Shown piece after piece: positions 42,929-52,291 of a stretch of DNA of 64,000 nucleotides. Within the stretch, counting starts at the first letter, position 1, and each line of letters opens with the position of its first letter. The notes under the pieces are model-generated. The model made no database searches. It was not told the origin of the DNA and saw only the letters and a program-made list of their open reading frames with translations. The translations under genes were made by a program, and so were the position numbers. This DNA comes from Sandaracinus amylolyticus (lineage in GTDB: Bacteria; Myxococcota_A; Polyangia; Polyangiales; Sandaracinaceae), in assembly GCF_021631985.1 (NCBI RefSeq), contig NZ_CP070225.1, forward strand, positions 7,626,001 to 7,690,000. Reading direction: 5' to 3'.

Positions 42929-45052
42929 ATGACGTCGATTGATACGAGATCGAAATCGATCGCGATCGCGCTCCTCGCGCTGGCGCTCGGCGCGTGCGAC
43001 GACGGGCCGCCGCCGCGGGTGCCCGCGACGATCACGGTGCGCGCCGAGCCGGCGCGCCTCTGGTTCCACAGCGATCAGGAGGTCGTGCTGGCCGCGACCG
43101 TGAGCGACGCGACGGGCACGGAGATCGAGGACCCCACGCTGGTGTGGACCGCGTCGCCCGCGAGCTCGGTGAGCGCGGGCGCGCCCGAGACCGATCCCCG
43201 TCGTGCGCGCTTCACGCTGACCACGGCGGGCGCGACGACGTTCACCGGGTGCGTCGCGCCGGCGCGCGAGGGTGACGAGCCGACGCTCTGCGGGTCGATC
43301 GTGCTGCGCGTCGACGACGGCATGCCCGCGCTCGAGCTCGAGACCCCGACGCCGGGCGCCGAGCTCGACGATCCGAGCGGCATCGTGGTGCGCGGCTCGG
43401 TCGCCGATCGCAGCGTGGTGCGCGTCTACGTGAACGGCGTCGGCGTGACGCCCGACGACGTGGGCGCGTTCGAGACGACGGTGCCCGCGACGTTCGGCGT
43501 GACCCACCTCGCGGTCGACGCATCGGACGGGCTCACCGAGGTCTCGCACGTCGAGATGGACGTGCTCTGGGCGCCCGGGTTCCTGCCCGCGACGGGCGAG
43601 GACGGCCTCCCCGCGCTCACGCTGAGCGACGGCCTCGTGCTGCGCCTCGGGAGCGCGTTCTTCGACGACGGGCTCGCGCTCGACGCGACCACCTCGCCGA
43701 TCCTCACCCGCGATCTCGCGGACCTGCTCGAGCTCGTGGTCACGCGGCTCGACGTGTCCTCGCTGGTGCCCGATCCCGTGATCGACTCGCCGCCGACCTT
43801 CACGCTGCGGGTCACCGACGTCACGCTCGGCGATCCCCGCGCCGAGCTCGCGCTCACCGACGAGGGCGTCGATCTCTTCCTGCGCATCGGCGCGATCGAG
43901 GCCGCGACCAGCGGCGCGCTCACCGTCGAAGGCGAGTCGCTCTCGCTCGAGGGCGTGCTGCGCGCGAGCGCGGTCGCGCACGCGCGGCTCACGGTGCGCA
44001 AGGACGGCGAGGACGCGGAGATCGTCGTCGAGATGGGCGAGCTGGAGGTCGCGATCGAGAGCGCGACCGGCGACTTCACGAGCGACGAGACCGACGCGGT
44101 GTTCCTGCTCGCCGAGGGCGTCCTGCGGCGCACCCTCGAGGACACGCTGGGCGACGCGGTGCAGGAGACCGTCGCGTCGAGCGTGCCCGCGGTGCTGCGC
44201 GACGCGCTCTCCGCGATCGACGGCGCGCTCGCGGGACAGAGCTTCTCGCTCGACAGCGCGCCCTTCCCGCCGATCACGATCTCGATCGACGGCGGCATGC
44301 GCGCGCTCGACACCACCTACGAGCGCGAGATGCTCGCGATGCTGCGCACGTCGATCGGCACCGACGTCGCGAGCATCCACCCCGAGACCCGCGGCGTCGC
44401 GCAGCTCGACGCGAGCGCGATGACACCCGCGTTCTTCCGCGACGGATCGATCGCGCTCGGCGTGCGGCTCGAGCTGCTCAACGGCCTGCTCCACGGGCTC
44501 TGGAGCTCGGGCCTGCTCGACCTCGACGTGACGCCGCTGCTGCCCGAGGCGGTCACGACGCTGGTGAGCGAGGCTCGGCTCGAGGGGCGACTGCCGCCGG
44601 TGCTGCGCCCGCCCGCCGCCGACGAGGGCGACGATCTCGTGCTCGGCGTCGGTCAGCTCGAGCTCGCGCTGATCTTCCAGGGCCAGCCCGCGCGCTTCGC
44701 GGTGCGCATCGACGCCGGGGTGCGCGTCGACGTGGTCGACAATCGGATCTCGATCGACGTCGCGGAGACGCCGGAGATCACGGTGTGGACGCTGGTGCCG
44801 CCCTCGAACCCGCGCCTGCTCACGCCGGAGACGGTGCGCACGCTGCTGCTCGATCTCTGGCCCGATCTGCGCGCATCGCTGACGTCGGGCCTCGCGCTCG
44901 AGCTGCCGCTGCCCGCGGTGGGCGATCTCGGTGGGCTCGCGCCCGATCTCGCCGCGCTCACGCTCGAGCTCGAGATGGACGGGCGGCTCCGGCCGCGCGG
45001 CGGCGTGCTGGTGCTCGACGCGCAGCTCGTCGGGACGCTGCCGGTCGAGTGA
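42929..45052 (+). CDS. Large lipoprotein paralogue (second of pair)
   Basis: This 707-aa lipoprotein (lipobox LALGAC) resembles the previous gene: one Ig-like domain, a glucodextranase-B-like domain (about 120-205, GAELDDPSGIVVRGSV), then the long alternating strand/helix region with TLSDGLVLRL and LLNGLLHGLWSSGLLD. It is shorter by about two Ig-like domains. The start at ATG 42929 is 5 bp after the first paralogue, so they are cotranscribed. A duplication followed by divergence is likely. Function as for the first; the fold is inferred from pattern. Confidence 0.7.
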   Translation: MTSIDTRSKSIAIALLALALGACDDGPPPRVPATITVRAEPARLWFHSDQEVVLAATVSDATGTEIEDPTLVWTASPASSVSAGAPETDPRRARFTLTTAGATTFTGCVAPAREGDEPTLCGSIVLRVDDGMPALELETPTPGAELDDPSGIVVRGSVADRSVVRVYVNGVGVTPDDVGAFETTVPATFGVTHLAVDASDGLTEVSHVEMDVLWAPGFLPATGEDGLPALTLSDGLVLRLGSAFFDDGLALDATTSPILTRDLADLLELVVTRLDVSSLVPDPVIDSPPTFTLRVTDVTLGDPRAELALTDEGVDLFLRIGAIEAATSGALTVEGESLSLEGVLRASAVAHARLTVRKDGEDAEIVVEMGELEVAIESATGDFTSDETDAVFLLAEGVLRRTLEDTLGDAVQETVASSVPAVLRDALSAIDGALAGQSFSLDSAPFPPITISIDGGMRALDTTYEREMLAMLRTSIGTDVASIHPETRGVAQLDASAMTPAFFRDGSIALGVRLELLNGLLHGLWSSGLLDLDVTPLLPEAVTTLVSEARLEGRLPPVLRPPAADEGDDLVLGVGQLELALIFQGQPARFAVRIDAGVRVDVVDNRISIDVAETPEITVWTLVPPSNPRLLTPETVRTLLLDLWPDLRASLTSGLALELPLPAVGDLGGLAPDLAALTLELEMDGRLRPRGGVLVLDAQLVGTLPVE

Positions 45053-45124
45053 GCGAGCGGGCGCGCGACCCGCGCAACGAGTGTCGTTGACAAGGGCGCG
45101 AGGCTGTCGTTGTGATGGGCCACC

Positions 45125-46312
45125 GTGCGCCGTGTGCTCGTGCTCTCGCTGCTCTGCATCCTCGTCAGCGCCTGCGCCGGCGGCTCGTACACGATCGAGC
45201 TCGACATCGTGGAGGACTCGACGCGCGAGGCGACGCACGCGATCGAGCTCGCGCTGATCGAGGGCGGGTGCGACGACGTGCTGCGCGGTGCGCCCGCCGA
45301 GGGCCAGGCCCAGACGCGCGTGCTGCGTCGCGACGGCGATCGCTCGTCGTTCGCCCCGACCCGCGGCGGGCGCTACGGCGTGTACGCGGTCGCGCGCGAC
45401 CCGCAGTGCGTGCCCCTCGCCGCAGGGTGCACCGAGGCCGAGCTCGAAGCGGGCGGGCGCGGCACGATCGTGGTGCGCCTCGAGGACGTGTCGGCGATGG
45501 CGTGCACCGCGTGCGACGACGGCGCGTGCCTCGGCGACGTCGACGCGGGCATGCCCGACGCGGGCACGATCGACGCGGGCACCGACGACGCGGGCACGAT
45601 CGACGCGGGCACCGACGACGCCGGCCCGATCGACGGCGGACCGGTCGACGCGGGGAGCGACGCCGGCCCGCCCGACACGGTCTGCAACGAGCTCGACGGC
45701 GTGATCTTCTGCCATGGCTTCGAGACGTCCGATCGCATGGCGTGGACGGGCACGCGCGTGGACGGCACCGGCAGCGCGATGACGATCGTCGGCGACCTCG
45801 CGCACCTCGGCGCACGCTCGGCGCGCGGCGTGACCACCGAGGCGAGCGCGCAGGCCGCCTACACGTACCGGCTCTCGCCGGTGATCGACGACGGCGAGCT
45901 CTGGTTCCGCGGCCACTTCATCGTCGAAGGCGGAGACCTCTCGGCGATCGCGCTGCTCTATCTCGACGGCGTCTCGGACGAGGGCACCGCGCTGCAGGTG
46001 CAGGCCGGAGGCCGCGTGGTCGTCGCGTTCCAGACCGGGTCCGATCGGTACGAGCCGATCGAAGGCGCGACGATCCCGCTCGACGACTGGGTGTGCATCG
46101 AGGCGCGCATCGTCGTCCACGACGCCTCGGGCAGCGTCGAGGTCTGGGCCGACGGCAGGCCCATCGGTGCACACACCGGCTACGACACCCATCCCGCCGG
46201 AGGCCTCGACGAGATGCAGGTGGGCAATGCGCGCTCCGGCAGCTCGCAGGGCGCGATCACGGTCCGCCTCGACGACGTCGCGCTCTCGCGCACGCGCCTC
46301 GGTTGTCCCTGA
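45125..46312 (+). CDS. Lipoprotein with DAG linker and lectin/glucanase-like domain
   Basis: This 395-aa product from GTG 45125 has the signal LCILVSAC. The first part (about 20-135) has five cysteines, then a low-complexity linker with repeated DAGTIDAGTDDAG (about 140-185). The C-terminal 200 residues resemble a concanavalin-A-like lectin/glucanase fold (FCHGFETSD, WFRGHFIVEGG, WVCIEARIVVHDASGSVEVW). Such domains bind or cleave polysaccharide; no catalytic residues are evident. Function unknown. Confidence 0.72.
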   Translation: MRRVLVLSLLCILVSACAGGSYTIELDIVEDSTREATHAIELALIEGGCDDVLRGAPAEGQAQTRVLRRDGDRSSFAPTRGGRYGVYAVARDPQCVPLAAGCTEAELEAGGRGTIVVRLEDVSAMACTACDDGACLGDVDAGMPDAGTIDAGTDDAGTIDAGTDDAGPIDGGPVDAGSDAGPPDTVCNELDGVIFCHGFETSDRMAWTGTRVDGTGSAMTIVGDLAHLGARSARGVTTEASAQAAYTYRLSPVIDDGELWFRGHFIVEGGDLSAIALLYLDGVSDEGTALQVQAGGRVVVAFQTGSDRYEPIEGATIPLDDWVCIEARIVVHDASGSVEVWADGRPIGAHTGYDTHPAGGLDEMQVGNARSGSSQGAITVRLDDVALSRTRLGCP

Positions 46313-46362
46313 TTCGCGCGCAGCGTGCGCGTCTCGTGCAGGCCCTGGTATCCTGGCGCGTC

Positions 46363-47202
46363 GTGTCGCGCCGCCGCGCAGATCGGGGAACGCATCGACG
46401 CCCCGTGCTCGCCGGAGCGATCGCGGCGCTGCTGGTGCTGCTCTTCGCGTCGACCGCCGCGGCACAGCGCGCGAGCGCGGGGCGCGACGCCTATCTCGCC
46501 GCCGACTTCCCCGGCGCCGCGCAGGCCTTCGAAGGAGTGCTCGCGACCGCGGGCACCACGCGGCAGGACGCGCTCGAGGCCCACCGCCACCTCGCCACGC
46601 TGCGCTTCGTGCTGGGCGACGCGGCCGCGGCCGAGGGGCACGCCCGCGCCGCGATCGCGCTCGCGCCCGACGCGCTGCCGGTCGAGGGGAGCCCGATCGA
46701 GATCTCGACGCTCTTCGACGCCGCGCGCGCCGAGCTCGGAGGGCGCGACGCGCTTCGCCTCGAGCAGTCGGAGCACGAGGACGGCACGCGCACCGTCGAC
46801 GCGACGCTCGCGCCCTGGCCCTCGGCGCTCTCGGCGACGCTCTCGCTCGCGTGCTCGGCCACGACCCGCGAAGGCACGTGGCGCACCCGCGCGCGACCGC
46901 CGCGCGTCGATCTCGAGCTGCCCGCGCTGCGCGACGACGTGCAGTGCCGCGCCGAGCTCGCGCCCGCGGCGGGCGGCGACGCGTGGATCGCGAGCGAGCT
47001 GCTGGTGCCCGGCATCGCGTCCGCCGAGCACGAGCCCGAGCCCGACGAACGAGAAGGGAACGACGACGCGCTGATCGCCGGTCTCGTCGGCGGCGGCGCG
47101 GCGCTCGCGGTCGCGGCGGTGATCGTCGCGATCGTGCTCGCGACCGATGCGGGCTCGCAGGACGCGCGCTTCGGCGGCACGGTCTCGGTGCCCGGGTGGT
47201 AG
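46363..47202 (+). CDS. Exported protein with C-terminal membrane helix, upstream of kinase
   Basis: The start GTG 46363 is uncertain (GTG 46336 is another choice). A hydrophobic signal (LAGAIAALLVLLFASTAAAQ) is followed by a repeat-like helical region (RDAYLAADFPGAAQAFEGVL, and further Ala-rich helices), similar to a TPR pair, and a beta-type domain; a membrane helix is at the end (LIAGLVGGGAALAVAAVIV). Its stop overlaps the start of the kinase gene by 7 bp, so the pair is coupled. The exported part could feed envelope information to the kinase, or simply be its partner; this is inferred. Confidence 0.6.
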   Translation: MSRRRADRGTHRRPVLAGAIAALLVLLFASTAAAQRASAGRDAYLAADFPGAAQAFEGVLATAGTTRQDALEAHRHLATLRFVLGDAAAAEGHARAAIALAPDALPVEGSPIEISTLFDAARAELGGRDALRLEQSEHEDGTRTVDATLAPWPSALSATLSLACSATTREGTWRTRARPPRVDLELPALRDDVQCRAELAPAAGGDAWIASELLVPGIASAEHEPEPDEREGNDDALIAGLVGGGAALAVAAVIVAIVLATDAGSQDARFGGTVSVPGW

Positions 47203-48815
47203 CGCCGCAGCCACAGGCCGCGCTCGACCCGCTCGAGGGTCGGACGCTCGGTCGTTATCGCCTCGTGCAGCGCCTCGCACAGGGCGGCATGGCGACCGTC
47301 TATCTCGCGCGCCAGGAAGGCCCCGGCGGATTCGAGCGCCCGGTCGCGATCAAGGTCGTGCACGCGCACCTCGCGCGCGAGCCGCGCTTCGCGACGATGT
47401 TCCTCGACGAGGCGCGCCTCACCGGTCGCCTGCACCATCCGAACGTCTGCGCGGTCGTCGACTTCGGCGAGGACGGCACGCAGCTCTACCTCGCGATGGA
47501 GTACCTCCACGGCGAGACCTTCGCGTCGGTGATCCGCCGCGGCGCACGTGCTGGAGGAATGCTCCCGCCCGCGATCGTCGCGCGCATCCTCGCCGACGCC
47601 GCGCGCGGCCTGCACGCGGCGCACGAGCTGCGCGACGCCGAGGGACATCCGCTCGAGATCGTGCATCGCGACGTCTCGCCCCAGAACCTGATCGTGCTCT
47701 ACGACGGGCACACCAAGCTCACCGACTTCGGCATCGCGCGGGCGCGCGGCCGCCTCACCGACACCACGACCGGCGAGCTCAAGGGGAAGATCTCGTTCAT
47801 GTCCCCGGAGCAGCTGCAGAGCGCGCCGATCGATCGGCGCACCGACGTCTGGGCGCTCGGCGTGGTCGCGTGGGAAGCGCTCTGCGGGCGGCGGCTCTTC
47901 CGCGCCGACAGCGAGGGCGCGACCGCGCTCAACGTGATCGCGTCGGAGATCGCGAGGCCGAGCAGCATCGCGCCCGACGTGCCCGAGGCGCTCGACGCGA
48001 TCGTCCTGCGCGCGCTCGAGCGCGACGTGTCGCGACGCACCGCGACCGCGGCCCAGCTCGCCGACGAGCTCGAGGAGTACCTCTACGCGCGCGGCAGGCC
48101 GCTCGGTGCGCCCGAGATCGCGTCGTGGATGGAGGCCCACTTCGAGGATCGCATCCGCAAGCGCGCCGGCGCGCTGCAGGGACGGCGATCGACGATGCCG
48201 CTCGATCGCCTCTCCTCGGAGTCGCTCGAGGAGGCGAAGACCACGCCCCACGATGCGCCCCCGGTGATCGAAGCGACCCTCGCGCAAGATGCGAGCGAGG
48301 TGCGGCCCACCGGGTTCGTGACGACGTGGTGGCGTCGATCGCGATGGCGCGTCGCGCTCGCGCTGATCGCGATCGGCGCGCTCATGGGCGTGTCGATCGC
48401 GCTGATCCTCCCGCCGCGCGAGAGCCCGGCGCCGGCGCGCGCGCTCGCCGCGGAGCCGCGTCCCACGAGCGTCCCGCCGCCGATGCCCAGCGCCCCGCCG
48501 CCGGCATCCGGAGAAGCGCTCCCGAGCGCGCCGATCGACGAGGCGCCGAGCGAGACGCCGGCGCGACGCGCCCCGCGAGAGCGCGCGCGGGACACCGCGC
48601 CGCGCGCGTCGGGACGCATCAACCTGCTCGCGATCCCGCAGGCCGAGGTGTTCCTGCGCGGCCGCTCGCTGGGCCGCACCCCGCTCGTCGAGCGCGAGCT
48701 CCCCGCAGGCGCGCACTCGCTCGAGCTGCGCGAGGTCGGCGGCACGCGGCGAGAGCGGGTGCGCGTCGAGATCCGACCGGGTGAGCGCACCGATCGCTCC
48801 GTGCGCTTCGAGTGA
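47196..48815 (+). CDS. Ser/Thr protein kinase with PEGA domain
   Basis: This 539-aa Hanks-type kinase starts at GTG 47196. Kinase motifs: LAQGGMATVYLA (28-39), Lys53 (VAIKVV), HRD (157-159), Asn164 (SPQN), DFG (177-179). A membrane helix lies at about 385-407 (WRVALALIAIGALMGVSIALI). The exposed C-terminus (about 470-530) resembles PEGA repeats (VFLRGRSLGRTPLVERELPAGAH). The Asp/Pro-rich stretch before it is a linker. A protein phosphorylation role in signalling is expected; substrates unknown. Confidence 0.92.
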   Translation: MVAPQPQAALDPLEGRTLGRYRLVQRLAQGGMATVYLARQEGPGGFERPVAIKVVHAHLAREPRFATMFLDEARLTGRLHHPNVCAVVDFGEDGTQLYLAMEYLHGETFASVIRRGARAGGMLPPAIVARILADAARGLHAAHELRDAEGHPLEIVHRDVSPQNLIVLYDGHTKLTDFGIARARGRLTDTTTGELKGKISFMSPEQLQSAPIDRRTDVWALGVVAWEALCGRRLFRADSEGATALNVIASEIARPSSIAPDVPEALDAIVLRALERDVSRRTATAAQLADELEEYLYARGRPLGAPEIASWMEAHFEDRIRKRAGALQGRRSTMPLDRLSSESLEEAKTTPHDAPPVIEATLAQDASEVRPTGFVTTWWRRSRWRVALALIAIGALMGVSIALILPPRESPAPARALAAEPRPTSVPPPMPSAPPPASGEALPSAPIDEAPSETPARRAPRERARDTAPRASGRINLLAIPQAEVFLRGRSLGRTPLVERELPAGAHSLELREVGGTRRERVRVEIRPGERTDRSVRFE

Positions 48816-48859
48816 TCGTGGCACGTCGACTGCTGTCCTCCGCGCGGACGGAGGAAGCG

Positions 48860-49585
48860 ATGTCGACGAGGAGCAGCGTGCTGGGCGTCGTGTGTCTGCT
48901 CGCCACGGCGTGCGGAGGTCACGGCGGAGAAGAAGGCGCGACGTCACAGACGACGACCGGGAGCGAGCGCGCGGTGCTGATCGACGCCCGGACCGGCGAG
49001 CCGATCGCGCGCATCGAGGCGACCGAAGAGGAAGCGCAGATCCCGTATCGCGAGGCCGCGGACGACGAGACGCTCGGTGGTCTCTCGCGCACCGGCACCG
49101 CGATCGTCCAGGACGAAGACGACGCGACGTGGGAGACGCCGCTGCCCGCGACCGCCGATCCCCTCGACGAGCCCGAGCGCTCGATCCGCGTCTCGACGCG
49201 CGAGATCTGCCCCGCCGACCTCGAGGGTCTCGTCGCGAGCTTCGAGGCGCTGCCCCGCGGCGGCGCGATGGTGCTCACCGCCGACGCCGGCGAGGTCGAC
49301 GATCTGCGCGCGCGCGTCTCGCGCTTCGCCCACGCGCAGCAGCAGGCGCGGGCCGCCGAGGTGCGCGACGACGACGAGCGCCCGGGCACCGTGCGGTTCC
49401 GCGACGAGGACTCGGAGCTGCTCGAGGCGACGTCGGTGCGGGTGGTGGACATCGAGGGCGGCGCGCGGCTCGAGGTGGAGACGAACTACGCGGGCGACAT
49501 CCCCGCGCTGCGCAGCGCGGTGCGCGACAGCGCCGACGCGCTGGGCCAGGGGCGGTGTCCGCTCGCGCTGCAGATCCGCGCCTGA
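48860..49585 (+). CDS. Lipoprotein, unrecognised
   Basis: This 241-aa predicted lipoprotein starts at ATG 48860 with GAGGAAG upstream (lipobox LLATAC); the frame is open to 48812. The mature protein is acidic, with segments such as IRVSTREICPADLEGL and ATSVRVVDIEGGARLEVE, and no known motif. It follows the kinase gene by 44 bp and could be exported with it. No family recognised. Confidence 0.68.
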   Translation: MSTRSSVLGVVCLLATACGGHGGEEGATSQTTTGSERAVLIDARTGEPIARIEATEEEAQIPYREAADDETLGGLSRTGTAIVQDEDDATWETPLPATADPLDEPERSIRVSTREICPADLEGLVASFEALPRGGAMVLTADAGEVDDLRARVSRFAHAQQQARAAEVRDDDERPGTVRFRDEDSELLEATSVRVVDIEGGARLEVETNYAGDIPALRSAVRDSADALGQGRCPLALQIRA

Positions 49586-49688
49586 TGTCGGCGCGCGGCG
49601 CGATCTGCGCGACGAACGTTGCGAGGTCGCGCGCGCGCCCGTGGCAAGATGCGAGCTCGGTGAGCACGAAGGCGCGCGAGGGAGCTCG

Positions 49689-51035
49689 GTGAGCGCGATC
49701 GAGGTGATGCGCCTCGCGCTCGCGCGCTGGGACGACGTCGCGCTCGCGCGTGCAGCGCGTCTCGCGGAGGGCTCGCGCGGTGCGATCGAGACGCGCCTCG
49801 CGGCGCTCTGGGTCGCGTGGCTGCGCGGTGAGCCGTGCCGCGAAGAAGACGCCGCCGCGATCGAGGCCGACGCGGGGCGGATGCGCGCCGCGGACCTGGT
49901 GATCGACGGAGCGAGCACGCGCGCGCTCGCGCTGCTCGATCACGATCGGGTCGAGGAGGCGATCGGGGTCGCGCGTCGTGCATCGCGCATGGCGAGCACC
50001 GAGGGGCTGCGCGGGCCGCGCGCCCTCGCGGGCGTGATCCTGGCGCGGGTGCGCGCGGTGGCCGGGCAGTCGGTGCACGCGACGCGCATCCTCGAGTCGC
50101 TCGGTGGATGGCTGCCGCCCGCGTGGTCGGGATGGCTGGCGTCCGAGCGCCTGCTCGCGTCGGGGATCGAGACGGCGATCGCCGAGGACGACGCGAGCCC
50201 CGCGGCGCGCGCTGCGAGCGCGATCGCGGCGACGCTCGAGGCCGCGCTGCGTGGGGATCGCGCGACGTTCGACGCGAGCGCGGCGCATCTCCGCGCGACG
50301 AGCGCGACCCTCGGCCCGATCGCGCGGCGGGCGCGCGCCGCGATCGGTCTGCTCGATGCCGCGATCGACGCCGACACGCTCGACGAGGACGTCGCCGAGT
50401 TCGTGCGCGGCGAGGGGGCGCGGCTCCCGCTCGGCCTCGGCGGGCTCGGCGCGAGCGGCGTGCACGACGACGCGACCGCGTGGATCCTGCGCACGCCGGG
50501 CCGCGCCGGACGGCGCATCGCGCGCGCCGGGCTCGCGCTCGCGGGCGCATCGGCGATCTCGGCGACGCAGCGACGCACCGGACGCGAGGACGTCGCGCTC
50601 GCGATGATCGCGCTCGCGGGCGACGAAGGGGTCGAGCTCGAGCGCCTGCACCGCCGGGTGTACCGCACGCCCTACGAGCCGGAGAGCCACGACGCGACGC
50701 TGCGGGTGCTCGCGCATCGGATCGGTGCGCGGCTGGGCAGCGCGGGGCGCGTGCACGCGAGCGCGGGGCGTGTCGCGCTGGTGGTGAGCGACGCGGTCGT
50801 GGTGCCCGATCCGCGCTGTGCGCTGTCGATCGAGGATCGCGTGCTGCACGCGCTGGCACGACGAGGGCGCTCGACGGCGCGCGACGTGGCGGCCGAGCTC
50901 GAGGTCCCGCTGCGCAGTGTGCAGCAGGCGATCCGCGAGCTGGTCGAGGACGGAGCGTGTCGCGAGGAGCCGCAGGGGAGAACGGTGGAGTACGTCGTGG
51001 AGGACACGACGTACACCGAGCCCACCGACGTCTGA
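49689..51035 (+). CDS. Winged-helix-containing protein, unrecognised
   Basis: This 448-aa product begins at GTG 49689 behind GAGGGAG. Residues 1-300 are Ala/Arg-rich helices without known motif, perhaps helical repeats. The C-terminal part has a helix-turn-helix-like region (LHALARRGRSTARDVAAELE, LRSVQQAIRELVEDGACRE), a winged-helix DNA-binding fold, near the end. A DNA-binding or regulatory role is possible. Precise family unknown. Confidence 0.68.
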   Translation: MSAIEVMRLALARWDDVALARAARLAEGSRGAIETRLAALWVAWLRGEPCREEDAAAIEADAGRMRAADLVIDGASTRALALLDHDRVEEAIGVARRASRMASTEGLRGPRALAGVILARVRAVAGQSVHATRILESLGGWLPPAWSGWLASERLLASGIETAIAEDDASPAARAASAIAATLEAALRGDRATFDASAAHLRATSATLGPIARRARAAIGLLDAAIDADTLDEDVAEFVRGEGARLPLGLGGLGASGVHDDATAWILRTPGRAGRRIARAGLALAGASAISATQRRTGREDVALAMIALAGDEGVELERLHRRVYRTPYEPESHDATLRVLAHRIGARLGSAGRVHASAGRVALVVSDAVVVPDPRCALSIEDRVLHALARRGRSTARDVAAELEVPLRSVQQAIRELVEDGACREEPQGRTVEYVVEDTTYTEPTDV

Positions 51036-51100
51036 GGTTCTCCTCACCGTGCACGTGCACGGATCTCACGCAGCGCTCGGTGTGGTGATCAGCTGAGCTC

Positions 51101-51210
51101 CGAGCCTCCACGACCCTTCGGTCGAGCCTCGACGACCCTCCGATCGAGCCTCCACGACCCTCGGCTCGAGCCTCCGCGACCCTCGGTGCGAGCCTCGACG
51201 AGGCTCGATC
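51101..51210. repeat. Five tandem 22-bp repeats
   Basis: Units at 51101, 51123, 51145, 51167 and 51189, each starting CGAGCCTC and mostly continuing CACGACCCT or GACGACCCT. There is no spacer, so this is not a CRISPR array. It lies in a 446-bp gap (51036-51481) where no gene is evident. Confidence 0.9.
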
Positions 51211-51380
51211 CTGTACCCCAATCGCGGACATTCGCGAAGTGCGCGATTTCGTTGCGCAATCGGTGAGCGAGAAGGCGAGAAACGGCCCTCCGGCGCGAAA
51301 AAACGATCACGATCTGCGCGCGCGCGACGAAATTTCGATGCGCCGCGCGCGCACCAGGCATCGAGATCGTCGCTTCCAGC

Positions 51381-51397
51381 TCGACCACGGTGGTCGA
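51381..51397. promoter_or_regulatory. Inverted repeat upstream of membrane protein gene
   Basis: TCGACCAC-G-GTGGTCGA is a perfect 8-bp inverted repeat with a single central base, about 85 bp before the start at 51482. A possible operator. The rest of the 51036-51481 gap contains only the tandem repeat array and an AT-richer stretch. Confidence 0.4.
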
Positions 51398-51481
51398 TCG
51401 CTCGCGTGACGACCCGTGGTTCCGTTCCGTGGGCCGACACGAACGAGGAATCATCGACCGGCGCCGAGCGTCCCGGCGCGC

Positions 51482-52288
51482 ATGCGCGACAGCCCTGCTG
51501 CGCCGTCGTCCGTCGGCGGACTCCACGTGCTCGCGATCATCACGATCGTGCTCGGCGTGCTCCTGTCGATTCCGACCGCGTTCGTCACCTGGTTCCGGAT
51601 GACGGTGGAGCCAACCCCGACTCTGGCCGCGCTCGCCGGTTGGTACGTGTGGGTGGTCCCGATCGCCGCGCTGGTGCTCGACGCGATCACCCGCGGTCGC
51701 GCGCTCTGGCGCGTGCTCGCGATCGGATGGGGCTCGGCGTTCGCGTGGTGCCTGGTCGCCCTCGTGCTCTTCGGTCGTTATCCGAGCCGCGGGCCGCACG
51801 AAGCGATCGCGTTCTCGTTCTTCGCGCTCACGGTCGGCACCTCGGTCGCGCTCGGTGCGTGCGCGCTCCGCGATCGCGTCTCGATGCGCGCGGGCGTGGC
51901 CGCCGCGATCTTCGTGATCGCGCTCTCGATCTTCGGCGGCCATCAGGCGATGCGCATCTTCACCAACGAGCTCGCCTGGGCGCTCCCGATGACCTCGTAT
52001 CCGGTGCGCCAGTACCACTACTCCCACTTCATGGGCTGCGATGTCCGGTACGCATCCGCGCCGATCGATCGCGCCACATTCGACGCGCTGGTGCGCGAGC
52101 GCGGTCTCGTGCCCGGCGTGCCCGAGCGCGCGTCCGACGACTCGTTCGCGCCCTCGTGGTTCCACATCGACGAAGACGACGAGATCTACTTCGAACCGAT
52201 CGAGCCACGCTCCGAGCACGCATGGTGCTGGTCGATCGCCGCCTGGAACGGCACCGACACGATGCTCACCCGCGGCTGCGTGTGGTGA
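51482..52288 (+). CDS. Membrane protein with about four helices, unrecognised
   Basis: This 268-aa product starts at ATG 51482 (the frame is open to 51416). Hydrophobic helices include VLAIITIVLGVLLSIPTAFV, WVVPIAALVLDAI, AFAWCLVALVLFG and AFSFFALTVGTSVALGA, then a further one (AAAIFVIALSIFGG). The C-terminal 80 residues are soluble with two Cys and acidic runs (HIDEDDEIYFEPIEP). No family recognised. It converges on the next gene with 3 bp between stops. Confidence 0.68.
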   Translation: MRDSPAAPSSVGGLHVLAIITIVLGVLLSIPTAFVTWFRMTVEPTPTLAALAGWYVWVVPIAALVLDAITRGRALWRVLAIGWGSAFAWCLVALVLFGRYPSRGPHEAIAFSFFALTVGTSVALGACALRDRVSMRAGVAAAIFVIALSIFGGHQAMRIFTNELAWALPMTSYPVRQYHYSHFMGCDVRYASAPIDRATFDALVRERGLVPGVPERASDDSFAPSWFHIDEDDEIYFEPIEPRSEHAWCWSIAAWNGTDTMLTRGCVW

Positions 52289-52291
52289 CGC

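Noticed and set aside
51101-51210. Possible CRISPR array.
   Set aside because: The five units are contiguous without spacers and there are no cas genes.
51089-52219. Minus-strand frame of about 376 codons covering the tandem repeat and the membrane protein gene.
   Set aside because: It runs through the repeat array and lies opposite a gene with clear hydrophobic helices; the translation lacks structure and has no Shine-Dalgarno.
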